Origin: Bacteroidota bacterium
Lineage (GTDB): Bacteria > Bacteroidota > Ignavibacteria > SZUA-365
Assembly: GCA_018224415.1 (NCBI GenBank)
Contig: JAGTUZ010000194.1
Coordinates: 1-12,321 of the forward strand
Direction of reading: 5' to 3'
DNA length: 12,321 nucleotides
The position numbers and the translations under genes are program-made. The notes under the pieces were generated by a model. The model was not told the origin of the DNA. It did no database searches and saw nothing but the letters and a program-made list of their open reading frames with translations. This document shows positions 1 to 6,026 of this stretch, in pieces. Positions within the stretch are counted from its first letter, which is position 1; the number at the start of each line of letters is the position of its first letter.

Positions 1-864
1 AAGCACACGGGCGACGGAGCTGTCGAAAATCGCGGGCACGGCGGGCAGCACGCGTGTCTCGTACTCGAGCATACTATTATAGGTGCGGAGCAGAATTCTC
101 TGTCCGTCTGGGTGCAGGTCCGCCGCAGTCACAAGCCGCCAGAAGGAAAAATCGAAAGGCAGACGGAATGTTGCGATCCGCGTAAGCTCGGCCTCGCCCC
201 CGTTTCCGGGCCAGGCGGCCGCGAACACGGCACAGGTCGTCCCATCTTTCTCGAGAAGAAGCAGGCGTCCGTCGCGCGGGTCCACGGCCAGGGCCTCGCA
301 GTCCCTCGCGCCGTCGGCGTATCGGAACCGTGCCGCTTCGGTCACGATGGTCAGTGCGCTGTCGCGCCAGGCGGGATCCAGTGCCGGCTCGCGCAGGCGA
401 TACACGGTCACATACTCCCGAACACTATTGTTGTCCCCGACATCGCCGACGTAGATCCACGACGTCCCGTCGATGGTCACTGAGGCCATATCTTCCCAGT
501 CCCGGTTCAAGGCGCCCTCGAGACGGCAGACTGCTATCGTGCGGCCGAGTGTGTCGACGGCGAAGATTCGCGCTTCGTCGCCGCTGTCGTTGTGCATCCA
601 GAAGATGCCATCGCGCAGCCGCGAGGCGGTGATGCCGGATATCTCGGTGAGCCGGCTGTCGGCGATGGTGCACAGCGTTGCCGGCGCTGCGTAGACGATC
701 ACGCTGTCACCCTGGCCTGTGCTGTCGGGAATGCCGGTACTGTCGGCGGGCGCGACCGGCGCGTCGTCTTCGGAGCAAGCCGACAGCGGTGGGAAGGAGG
801 CCAACAGCAGGGTACCGAAGAGGGCAGGAATGAGCGGCAGAAGAAAACGCAGGCGTGATCGCAT
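1..864 (-). CDS. Beta-propeller-like lipoprotein, 3' part outside the window
   Basis: This open frame reads leftward from an ATG at 864 without a stop to base 1, giving the first 288 residues. The N-terminus is a lipoprotein signal: basic residues (R2, R4, R6), a hydrophobic stretch of about residues 7-24, and a lipobox LSAC with the lipidated Cys at residue 30. A short acidic, Ser/Thr/Pro-rich tether follows. The body then carries motifs typical of secreted propeller proteins: NDSGDEARIFAVD (about 92-104), DWEDMA (122-127), YVGDVGDNN (138-146), and DCEALAVDPRDGRLLLLEK (188-206). The Asp/Gly/Asn clusters could bind Ca2+, as in phytase-like and esterase-like propellers, but this is inference. 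No catalytic residue can be assigned and the enzymatic role is unknown. It is divergent from the MFS gene. The start is chosen because the lipoprotein signal begins directly there and no ATG or GTG lies just upstream in frame. The ribosome binding site is weak. The gene is surely real; the function is uncertain. Confidence 0.85.
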   Translation of the reverse strand, partial: MRSRLRFLLPLIPALFGTLLLASFPPLSACSEDDAPVAPADSTGIPDSTGQGDSVIVYAAPATLCTIADSRLTEISGITASRLRDGIFWMHNDSGDEARIFAVDTLGRTIAVCRLEGALNRDWEDMASVTIDGTSWIYVGDVGDNNSVREYVTVYRLREPALDPAWRDSALTIVTEAARFRYADGARDCEALAVDPRDGRLLLLEKDGTTCAVFAAAWPGNGGEAELTRIATFRLPFDFSFWRLVTAADLHPDGQRILLRTYNSMLEYETRVLPAVPAIFDSSVARVL

Positions 865-891
865 CCGGGTTCCAGAAAAGTCGTACTTTAT

Positions 892-908
892 ATGTTGGCA
901 ATATACTC
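892..908 (-). promoter_or_regulatory. Candidate promoter element for the lipoprotein gene
   Basis: The 78-base gap between the divergent genes contains, on the minus strand, GAGTATATTGCCAACAT. TATATT at 905-900 fits a -10 hexamer, or the TAnnTTG form of a Bacteroidota-type -7 element, and would give a leader of roughly 30 bases. No good -35 sits at the usual distance; the nearest TTG-containing match (TTGATG, 933-928) is about 22 bases away. The element matches the one upstream of the CoA-binding gene at 5896-5912 in 15 of 17 bases. TATAT and ATATA also flank a 7-base centre here, which could be an operator or simply AT-rich promoter DNA. Confidence 0.35.
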
Positions 909-942
909 ATCGGCGGTTTTCCGGCCTCATCAACGCGGAAGC

Positions 943-2172
943 ATGAAACGAACGCCTCTCGCCATCATTTTCGCCATCACCTTCATCGATCTGCTGGGTT
1001 TCGGTATCGTCATCCCCATCATTCCGTCGTATGCGGAGGCGGGGTTCGGCGCCAGCGATGTGATGGTGGGACTGGTCGTGGCGAGTTTTTCGCTCACCCA
1101 GCTGTTTTTCACACCGCTGTGGGGACGCCTTTCCGACCGCATCGGACGGCGGCCGGTCCTGCTGCTGGGGTTGCTGCTCACCGTTGTCAGCTACGTTTTA
1201 TTCGGCATGGCGCAATCTCTCGAGATGCTGGTGTTCTCCCGCCTGCTCGCCGGTGTGGGAGGGGCCAATATCTCCGCCGCGCAGGCGTACATTTCCGATG
1301 TGACCCGTCCCGAAGAGCGGGCGCACGGCATGGGTTTGATCGGTGCCGCCTTCGGACTCGGCTTTGTGTTCGGTCCGTTCATCGGTGGTGCCCTCGTCGG
1401 ATACGGCTACGAGATTCCCGGTTTCGCGGCGGCGGCGATTTCGGCCGTCGCGCTGGTGACCGCGTTTTTCGCGCTTCCGGAATCCCTTCCCCGTCCCGGA
1501 CAGGAGCCGTCGGATGGGGCAACGCCGACAACCGCCGTTTCCACATTCACCCCACGCATGCTCTTCGAGGCGCTCCAGCGCCCTCGCATTGGAGTGTTGC
1601 TCCTGCTGTTTTTTCTCATCACCTTCGGGTATGCCAATATTTATGCGACCTTCCCGATGATTTCCACCCGCCAGTTCGGATTCAGCGAACGTGAGGTCGG
1701 GTACCTCTTCGGTTTTCTCGGTATCATCGGGGCAATTACACAGGGCGGACTCATCCGCGTGCTGGGTGATCACTTCGCCGAGCGGCAGATCTTTCTCGCA
1801 GGTGCGGCCCTGACATCCATCGGATTGGCGGGCATTCCCTTCACCACGGGCACGGGCACCCTGCTTCTGGTGCTGGCGGTGCTGGCGCTCGGCAGTGGCA
1901 TGACGGCTCCGAGTTGCCTGAGCATGATTTCCCGCCATGCCGACGACCGGCAGCAGGGTGGCATTCTCGGCATCAACCAGGCGATCGGCGCGTTGGCCCG
2001 CGTGCTGGGTCCGATCTGGGGTGCATTCGTCTTCCAGATATTCGGCATGTCGTGGCCGTTTCTCACCGGAGGGTTTGTGCTGCTCGCCGTCGTTGTCCTG
2101 GCCCGCTATGCCCTGTGGGAGAGCCCTCCCGCGATGACAGGTATTCCCGAACGCAGCGACGGACATTCATGA
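943..2172 (+). CDS. MFS transporter, DHA1 (TetA-like) family
   Basis: A 409-residue polytopic inner-membrane protein of normal length for a 12-helix drug/H+ antiporter. Conserved family motifs are visible. Motif A between helices 2 and 3 is GRLSDRIGRRP (61-71, with Asp65). Helix 4 has R100 followed by LLAGVGGANISAAQAYISD, ending at D119. Motif C, the antiporter signature, in helix 5 is GLIGAAFGLGFVFGPFIGG (131-149). A hydrophilic loop of about 182-212 joins the two six-helix halves. The closest recognisable group is the TetA/multidrug DHA1 branch, which exports drugs or metabolites in exchange for protons; the substrate cannot be read from the sequence and resistance should not be assumed. 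The start at 943 begins directly with MKRTPLAIIF and helix 1, preceded by a weak GGAA; an in-frame ATG at 892 would add 17 unlikely residues. Its stop overlaps the next start as ATGA, so the downstream phosphatase is probably translationally coupled. Confidence 0.93.
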   Translation: MKRTPLAIIFAITFIDLLGFGIVIPIIPSYAEAGFGASDVMVGLVVASFSLTQLFFTPLWGRLSDRIGRRPVLLLGLLLTVVSYVLFGMAQSLEMLVFSRLLAGVGGANISAAQAYISDVTRPEERAHGMGLIGAAFGLGFVFGPFIGGALVGYGYEIPGFAAAAISAVALVTAFFALPESLPRPGQEPSDGATPTTAVSTFTPRMLFEALQRPRIGVLLLLFFLITFGYANIYATFPMISTRQFGFSEREVGYLFGFLGIIGAITQGGLIRVLGDHFAERQIFLAGAALTSIGLAGIPFTTGTGTLLLVLAVLALGSGMTAPSCLSMISRHADDRQQGGILGINQAIGALARVLGPIWGAFVFQIFGMSWPFLTGGFVLLAVVVLARYALWESPPAMTGIPERSDGHS

Positions 2173-3398
2173 CACAACGCACACTTTACCGCCTCATCGA
2201 ATCGATCGGATCCCGTGAATTCGCGTCCGATGAAGAAATGCTCGGCACCATTCTCGACGAGATCGTGCAGAGCGAACGCATCACCGTCACCGGTGGCCGC
2301 GTCTGGAAGCTGCTCCCCGACGCGAAAAAGTATCGCCTCGTCTACGAGAGCGGGAATATCGAATCGGTGGGTACGGGGTTTGAAATCCGGCTGAAGGGCT
2401 ACGCCGTATTCGAGCAGGTGGCCCGCAAACGCAGCGTGCTCGCTGATGAGACCAACCGCGATCTGCGTCGGCGCGGTATCATCAAGTACTCCGCGACGGG
2501 AATCGGCAGCCGCATCACCATCGGCGACCTGGCCTACTACGAATACATGATGGCATTCAACACCGCCGAACCGGATCCGGAGTTCAAGTATCTCCTGAGC
2601 ATCGCCGGCCAGGCGGTGACGCAGATGCTGACCAGCCGCCGCTCGGAGGCGGAAAAGCGGAGCCTGCTATCCGAAATGGAACTGGCGCGGGACCTGCAGC
2701 GGCGCATCCTGCCCGAGCACGAATTCACCTTCGGGCGCTACGATTTGTACGGTGTGTCCATACCGGAGAAGACCGTCGGTGGGGATTTCTTTAATTACTA
2801 CTCCACTCCGGGTGACGACGACCGGATGGCGGTGAGCATCGGGGACGCCGCCAGCAAGGGATTCTCCGCCGCCGTGCAGGCGTTGTTTGTCTCCGGTGCC
2901 CTGATGATGAGCGTCGAGGCGGAGAGCAAGATTTCCTCGATGCTGCGCCGCATCAATACAATCAACCGGCGCATTTTCCCGCACGAGCGTTTCCTCACGC
3001 TGTGTTACTGCGAGCTGTTCGACGGCGAAGAGGGACTGATGCTGTACTCGAACGCCGGGCACTGCAAGCCGATCCACTTCCACGCCGCAACCGGGACGTG
3101 CAGCGAACTCGCGGTAACCGGCCCTGTGATCGGCCTTCTGCCGGACGCGCATTTCAACGTGACCAACACCAATATCGCGCCGGGTGACGTCCTTCTCATG
3201 TATACCGATGGTATCAGTGAAGCGAACAACGGGGAGGACGAGTACGAGGAACACCGTATCATGGACGTCCTTCGCCGCTCGGCGCAGCAAAGCGCGAAAG
3301 ACATCTGCCTCGAACTGATCCAGGACGTGCAGACCTTCAGCGCCCAGGGTGTGTATTCCGATGACAAAACCGTGGTCGTGATCAAGCGACGGCACTGA
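2169..3398 (+). CDS. GAF plus PP2C/SpoIIE-type protein phosphatase, RsbU-like
   Basis: A 409-residue cytoplasmic protein with no signal or membrane helices. Residues about 15-155 look like a GAF sensory domain. A linker helix with EMELARDLQRRILPE (169-183) is the hallmark that precedes RsbU/RsbP-type PP2C domains. The catalytic domain (about 190-407) shows the metal-binding acidic motifs: GGDFF (D206), GDAASKG (D226), YTDGISE (D347) and SDDKT (D398, D399). Also typical are SNAGHCKP and GPVIGLLPDA. Proteins of this family dephosphorylate Ser/Thr on anti-sigma-antagonist (STAS) partners in partner-switching pathways, but no STAS or RsbW-type kinase gene lies in the window, so the target is unknown. 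The second motif is slightly unusual, GDAASKG where GDVSGKG or GDxxGHG is common; the Asp is kept. The start is the ATG overlapping the MFS stop. The longer open frame upstream lies inside the MFS gene in another frame and is spurious. Confidence 0.9.
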   Translation: MTQRTLYRLIESIGSREFASDEEMLGTILDEIVQSERITVTGGRVWKLLPDAKKYRLVYESGNIESVGTGFEIRLKGYAVFEQVARKRSVLADETNRDLRRRGIIKYSATGIGSRITIGDLAYYEYMMAFNTAEPDPEFKYLLSIAGQAVTQMLTSRRSEAEKRSLLSEMELARDLQRRILPEHEFTFGRYDLYGVSIPEKTVGGDFFNYYSTPGDDDRMAVSIGDAASKGFSAAVQALFVSGALMMSVEAESKISSMLRRINTINRRIFPHERFLTLCYCELFDGEEGLMLYSNAGHCKPIHFHAATGTCSELAVTGPVIGLLPDAHFNVTNTNIAPGDVLLMYTDGISEANNGEDEYEEHRIMDVLRRSAQQSAKDICLELIQDVQTFSAQGVYSDDKTVVVIKRRH

Positions 3399-3431
3399 TC
3401 CCCAAACTCGTCACATCCAGCAAAGATATTT

Positions 3432-5150
3432 ATGCGAATGCACCGAATCATCTCTGTCCTCCTGCTCCTGTTCCTGTTTTCTGGACGAATGTCCGCGACC
3501 GAACTCACCAGCCTCCGTGTTGTCAGCGGGCCGAAGCAGTTCAGCATCCCCGCCTTCGTGCATCATAGCGTGCTGTACGCATCGCTCGACGAACTGAGCA
3601 AGGGCTTCGCGTTCCGCACCTACGAAAGCACGGAGCACGGCAAGATCGAAGTCCGTATCGGCGAACATCGTCTCAAGATGACGGCCAGCAATCCCTTTGT
3701 TGTTGTCCTCTCCCAGCGCGACAACACGGTCAGCGAAGTCTATCAGCTTCCGGCCGAGGTCATGCGTACGCGGGTCGCCTGGTACATGCCCTTGGCCACC
3801 GTGCTGCCCCTGCTGAGCCGTGTCTGGGGGCAGTCCCTGCTTCTGGACCAGACGAAGGCGGAACTGACCGTCACCGCCACGGCCAGTCCCGTCGCCCGTG
3901 TGACCGGCACGCCTGCGGGGATGTCCACCGCCGTGCCTCCACCTGCAGCCCCCGCACCCGCAGCGTCGGCCTCCGCAGCGTCGGCCTCCGCAACGGTGTC
4001 AGGGGATACAGACGGAGAGGCCGCCCTCGCTCCGCGGCAGATCGCCGCAGAGCGCGCCTCGGCCTTTGACGTCGCCCGCGTCAGCGTCGACACGCGGAAG
4101 AACGGTACGCTGCTGCGTATTCACACGCGCAAACCGGTCAAGAACTACCAGAGCGAACTCAAGGATGGCCGCCTGGTTGTCACACTTTCGGGCACAAGCG
4201 TCGATGTCAACGAGCTGCGCCAGACCCCCACCGACGGTGAAGGGGTGACAGCGGTCGAGGCCGAACAGCTGGGTGCCAACGTGCGCATCACCTTTACGTT
4301 GAACGAGCGGTTCACTTCAGAGAAGATCAGTCGTGATGTGAAGACCGGCGATCTGCTTGTCTCGTTGTTCAGGGATGTGGAAATGGGGAAAATCCTCCAC
4401 GACGAGAAAAGCGGGAAACAGGACCGCGACCGCAGCAAGTGGAAGCTCGATTGTATCGTCATCGATGCGGGCCACGGCGGCAAGGATCCCGGCGCCATCG
4501 GCGTCAGCGGCATCAAGGAGAAAAACATCACGCTGGGGATGGCCCTGAAACTGGGAAAGCTCATCGAACGCGAGATGCCCGGCGTCAAGGTGGTGTACAC
4601 GCGGAAGGACGACACCTTCATTCCCCTCGACAAGCGCGGCCAGATCGCGAATGCCGCCGAAGGCAAGCTCTTTGTCTCGCTGCACTGCAATTCCACCGAA
4701 CGCAAACCTTCGTCGGCCCGGGGATTCGAGGTGTATATCCTTCGTCCAGGAAGGACGGACGAGGCCATCCGCATTGCGGAGTTCGAGAACTCGGTAATCA
4801 AGTTTGAGAAGGATTACGAAAAGCGCTATGCCAAGCTGGACAACGAAAGCTTCATCCTGATCAATATGGCGCAGAGTGCCTACGCCAAATACAGCGAGCG
4901 TTTCGCCGAACTGCTCGATGACCACGTGAGGAAAAGTCCGAAGATCAAGAGCAAGGGCGTGAAGCAGGCAGGTTTCTATGTGCTGGTCGGCGCGTCCATG
5001 CCGGGTGTGCTTATCGAGGCCGGGTTTCTCAGCAACCATGCGGAAGAACAATTCCTCTCTACCAACGACGGACAGGAACACATCGCGAAGCTTTACTTCG
5101 ACGCCATCAAGGCCTATGCGAAGGAGTACGAGGCAAGCCTGAAGAACTGA
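3432..5150 (+). CDS. Secreted N-acetylmuramoyl-L-alanine amidase (AmiC-like, AMIN + Amidase_3)
   Basis: A zinc hydrolase of 572 residues that cleaves the amide bond between MurNAc and L-Ala in peptidoglycan, normally in cell separation. A Sec signal peptide spans about 1-22 (MRMHR, then a Leu-rich core, cleavage near MSA). Residues 25-148 resemble a copper-amine-oxidase-like stalk domain (IPAFVHHSVLYASLDELSKGF, then WYMPLATVLPLL). A Pro/Ala/Ser linker (150-205) follows, then an AMIN-type beta domain (about 211-314) that in relatives binds the wall or targets the septum. The catalytic domain spans about 340-568, with zinc ligands H348 (DAGHGGKDPG), E363 (KEKNITL) and H418 (SLHCNS), and the catalytic E529 (VLIEAGFLSN), all present. 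No C-terminal SPOR or LysM domain is seen. The start lacks a clear Shine-Dalgarno; ATG at 3438 is an alternative. The gap to the phosphatase is 33 bases, so co-transcription is plausible. Confidence 0.95.
   Translation: MRMHRIISVLLLLFLFSGRMSATELTSLRVVSGPKQFSIPAFVHHSVLYASLDELSKGFAFRTYESTEHGKIEVRIGEHRLKMTASNPFVVVLSQRDNTVSEVYQLPAEVMRTRVAWYMPLATVLPLLSRVWGQSLLLDQTKAELTVTATASPVARVTGTPAGMSTAVPPPAAPAPAASASAASASATVSGDTDGEAALAPRQIAAERASAFDVARVSVDTRKNGTLLRIHTRKPVKNYQSELKDGRLVVTLSGTSVDVNELRQTPTDGEGVTAVEAEQLGANVRITFTLNERFTSEKISRDVKTGDLLVSLFRDVEMGKILHDEKSGKQDRDRSKWKLDCIVIDAGHGGKDPGAIGVSGIKEKNITLGMALKLGKLIEREMPGVKVVYTRKDDTFIPLDKRGQIANAAEGKLFVSLHCNSTERKPSSARGFEVYILRPGRTDEAIRIAEFENSVIKFEKDYEKRYAKLDNESFILINMAQSAYAKYSERFAELLDDHVRKSPKIKSKGVKQAGFYVLVGASMPGVLIEAGFLSNHAEEQFLSTNDGQEHIAKLYFDAIKAYAKEYEASLKN
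3960..3989 (+). repeat. 15-base tandem repeat, two exact copies, in the amidase linker
   Basis: GCAGCGTCGGCCTCC occurs twice in exact tandem (3960-3974, 3975-3989), followed by a further GCA. It encodes Ala-Ala-Ser-Ala-Ser twice (residues 177-186) in the flexible linker between the stalk-like and AMIN domains. Because the unit is a multiple of three, copy-number change would lengthen or shorten the linker without breaking the frame. Confidence 0.9.
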
Positions 5151-5195
5151 CGGCGAAAAAATGGGGGGCCTCCTGTGCGGGGGGACCGGATCGGC

Positions 5196-5224
5196 TTGAC
5201 AACGGGCCAATCGCTGGCTAGATT
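5196..5224 (+). promoter_or_regulatory. Sigma-70-type promoter for the CPXCG-family gene
   Basis: A perfect TTGACA (5196-5201), a 17-base spacer, and TAGATT (5219-5224, four of six matches to TATAAT; TAGATTG also fits the TAnnTTG form). It would start transcription near 5231, giving a leader of about 26 bases that holds GGAG (5246-5249) seven bases before the ATG at 5257. No terminator is visible between the amidase stop and this site, so some read-through is possible. Confidence 0.7.
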
Positions 5225-5256
5225 GTCCCCTAACGAACACTGAACGGAGCAGTACC

Positions 5257-5439
5257 ATGCGGAAGATTTTTCGATGCGCCTGGTGCTTCGAGGTCAACGA
5301 GATCGTTGTGGACATTTCGGGAGGGGAGGATCAGGTGTATGTGGAGGACTGCCAGGTATGCTGCAGGCCCAACACCATCCATGTTCGCATCGACCTTGCC
5401 ACGCGACACGTCGTCGTCGAGAACGAAGCCGAAGGGTAG
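5257..5439 (+). CDS. CPXCG-family cysteine-rich small protein
   Basis: A 60-residue protein matching the Cys_rich_CPXG family in length and pattern. It has an N-terminal CxxC (C7-A-W-C10), a central acidic VDISGGEDQVYVEDC, then CQVCCRP with Cys at about 32, 35 and 36, and a short beta-rich tail. The paired CxxC and CxxCC suggest a small zinc ribbon; the function of the family is unknown. The first motif is unusual: the family name motif is CPxCG, but here it reads CAWCF, so both the Pro and the Gly are replaced while the cysteines remain. GGAG seven bases upstream and a strong promoter support the start and suggest a single-gene transcript. It converges on the CoA-binding gene, with 62 bases between the stops. 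Confidence 0.85.
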   Translation: MRKIFRCAWCFEVNEIVVDISGGEDQVYVEDCQVCCRPNTIHVRIDLATRHVVVENEAEG

Positions 5440-5501
5440 TCGGTCTGGATATCCACATTGAGGAAGGGTTGCCGCGTCCAGGGAGGGACGGGAGCCAACG
5501 A

Positions 5502-5897
5502 TCAGTGTATTCTTGAGAGTTCGATAGCGATGCATCGGTCCATGACCACCTGCAGTCCCGCCGCCTCGGCGCGTTTGCCCGCCTCCAGATCCACCACTCC
5601 CAATTGCGTCCAGATACAGCGTGCATTGATGTTGATGGCCTCATCGACAAGCGCTGCGACAAACTCGGATCGCCGGAAGACATTGACGATGTCGATCGGC
5701 CCCGGCATGCTGCCGAGGTCCGGCCAGCACGGGATGCCGTTCCACGATTCGATGGTGGGATTGACCGGGAGCACGGTGTAGCCGTGCTCGAGCAGGGTCA
5801 TCGCGACCTGATGGCTGCTGCGCCAGGGGTCGGGGGAGAGTCCCACGACGGCGATGCGTGAGCTCGCGGCGAGGATGGAGGCGATATTCGTGTTCAT
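5502..5897 (-). CDS. CoA-binding domain protein (YccU-like)
   Basis: A 131-residue single-domain Rossmann-fold protein of the CoA_binding_2 family. The diagnostic pieces are in order: SRIAVVGLSPDPWRSSHQVA (residues 13-32, glycine-rich nucleotide-binding loop), LLEHGYTVLPVNP (35-47), DIVNVFRR (69-76), WTQLGVVD (96-103) and GLQVVMDRCIAIE (114-126). The family resembles the CoA-binding part of succinyl-CoA synthetase but lacks the catalytic domains; members are thought to bind CoA or acyl-CoA, and their role is not settled. I chose the ATG at 5897 because family members start shortly before the VVGLS strand. The open frame extends upstream to 6005, with in-frame ATGs at 5930, 5936 and 6005, but those extra residues show no family similarity and lie in the promoter region. 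No Shine-Dalgarno precedes 5897, so it may be translated from a leaderless message. Confidence 0.88.
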   Translation of the reverse strand: MNTNIASILAASSRIAVVGLSPDPWRSSHQVAMTLLEHGYTVLPVNPTIESWNGIPCWPDLGSMPGPIDIVNVFRRSEFVAALVDEAININARCIWTQLGVVDLEAGKRAEAAGLQVVMDRCIAIELSRIH

Positions 5898-5912
5898 GGT
5901 TGCAATATACTC
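5896..5912 (-). promoter_or_regulatory. Candidate promoter element abutting the CoA-binding gene start
   Basis: On the minus strand GAGTATATTGCAACCAT runs directly into the chosen start codon. TATATT ends six bases before the ATG, which places the expected transcription start at or next to the A of the ATG, as in leaderless transcripts. No convincing -35 was found 16-18 bases upstream. The element is 15/17 identical to the one upstream of the lipoprotein gene (892-908). Confidence 0.4.
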
Positions 5913-5929
5913 TGTCAGGCCGATATTCA

Positions 5930-5958
5930 TTGACATTTCCGACCCCTCGTCGTAGTTT
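5930..5958 (+). promoter_or_regulatory. Sigma-70-type promoter for the large propeller operon
   Basis: A perfect TTGACA (5930-5935), a 17-base spacer, and TAGTTT (5953-5958). This is the same layout as the promoter at 5196-5224. Transcription would begin near 5965, leaving a leader of about 60 bases before the ATG at 6027. The leader carries AGAGG (6017-6021), five bases before the start. It faces away from the CoA-binding gene, so the 129-base gap is a divergent promoter region. Confidence 0.65.
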
Positions 5959-6026
5959 TCATAGTTGAGGATTTCCCGGATTTCCTTTCCCCATTCCTTC
6001 CGCACGCAGATTCAGCAGAGGTTTCC

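Noticed and set aside
83..483. Overlapping plus-strand open frames at the left end
   Set aside because: They lie opposite the lipoprotein gene, whose translation has a lipobox and conserved propeller motifs; the plus-strand products are Arg/Ser-rich with no recognisable features.
1914..2168. N-terminal extension of the phosphatase open frame
   Set aside because: These 85 codons are the MFS gene read in another frame and have no domain similarity; the ATGA overlap gives the natural start.
943..2172. Naming the transporter as a tetracycline resistance gene
   Set aside because: The motifs fit the whole DHA1 drug/H+ antiporter group; nothing in the sequence specifies the substrate.
5151..5195. 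Terminator after the amidase gene
   Set aside because: G-rich runs are present, but no complementary arms followed by a T tract are visible.
5440..5501. Possible bidirectional terminator between the convergent small genes
   Set aside because: The only symmetry is the loopless palindrome TGGATATCCA (5446-5455), with no GC stem and T-run, so no terminator can be supported.
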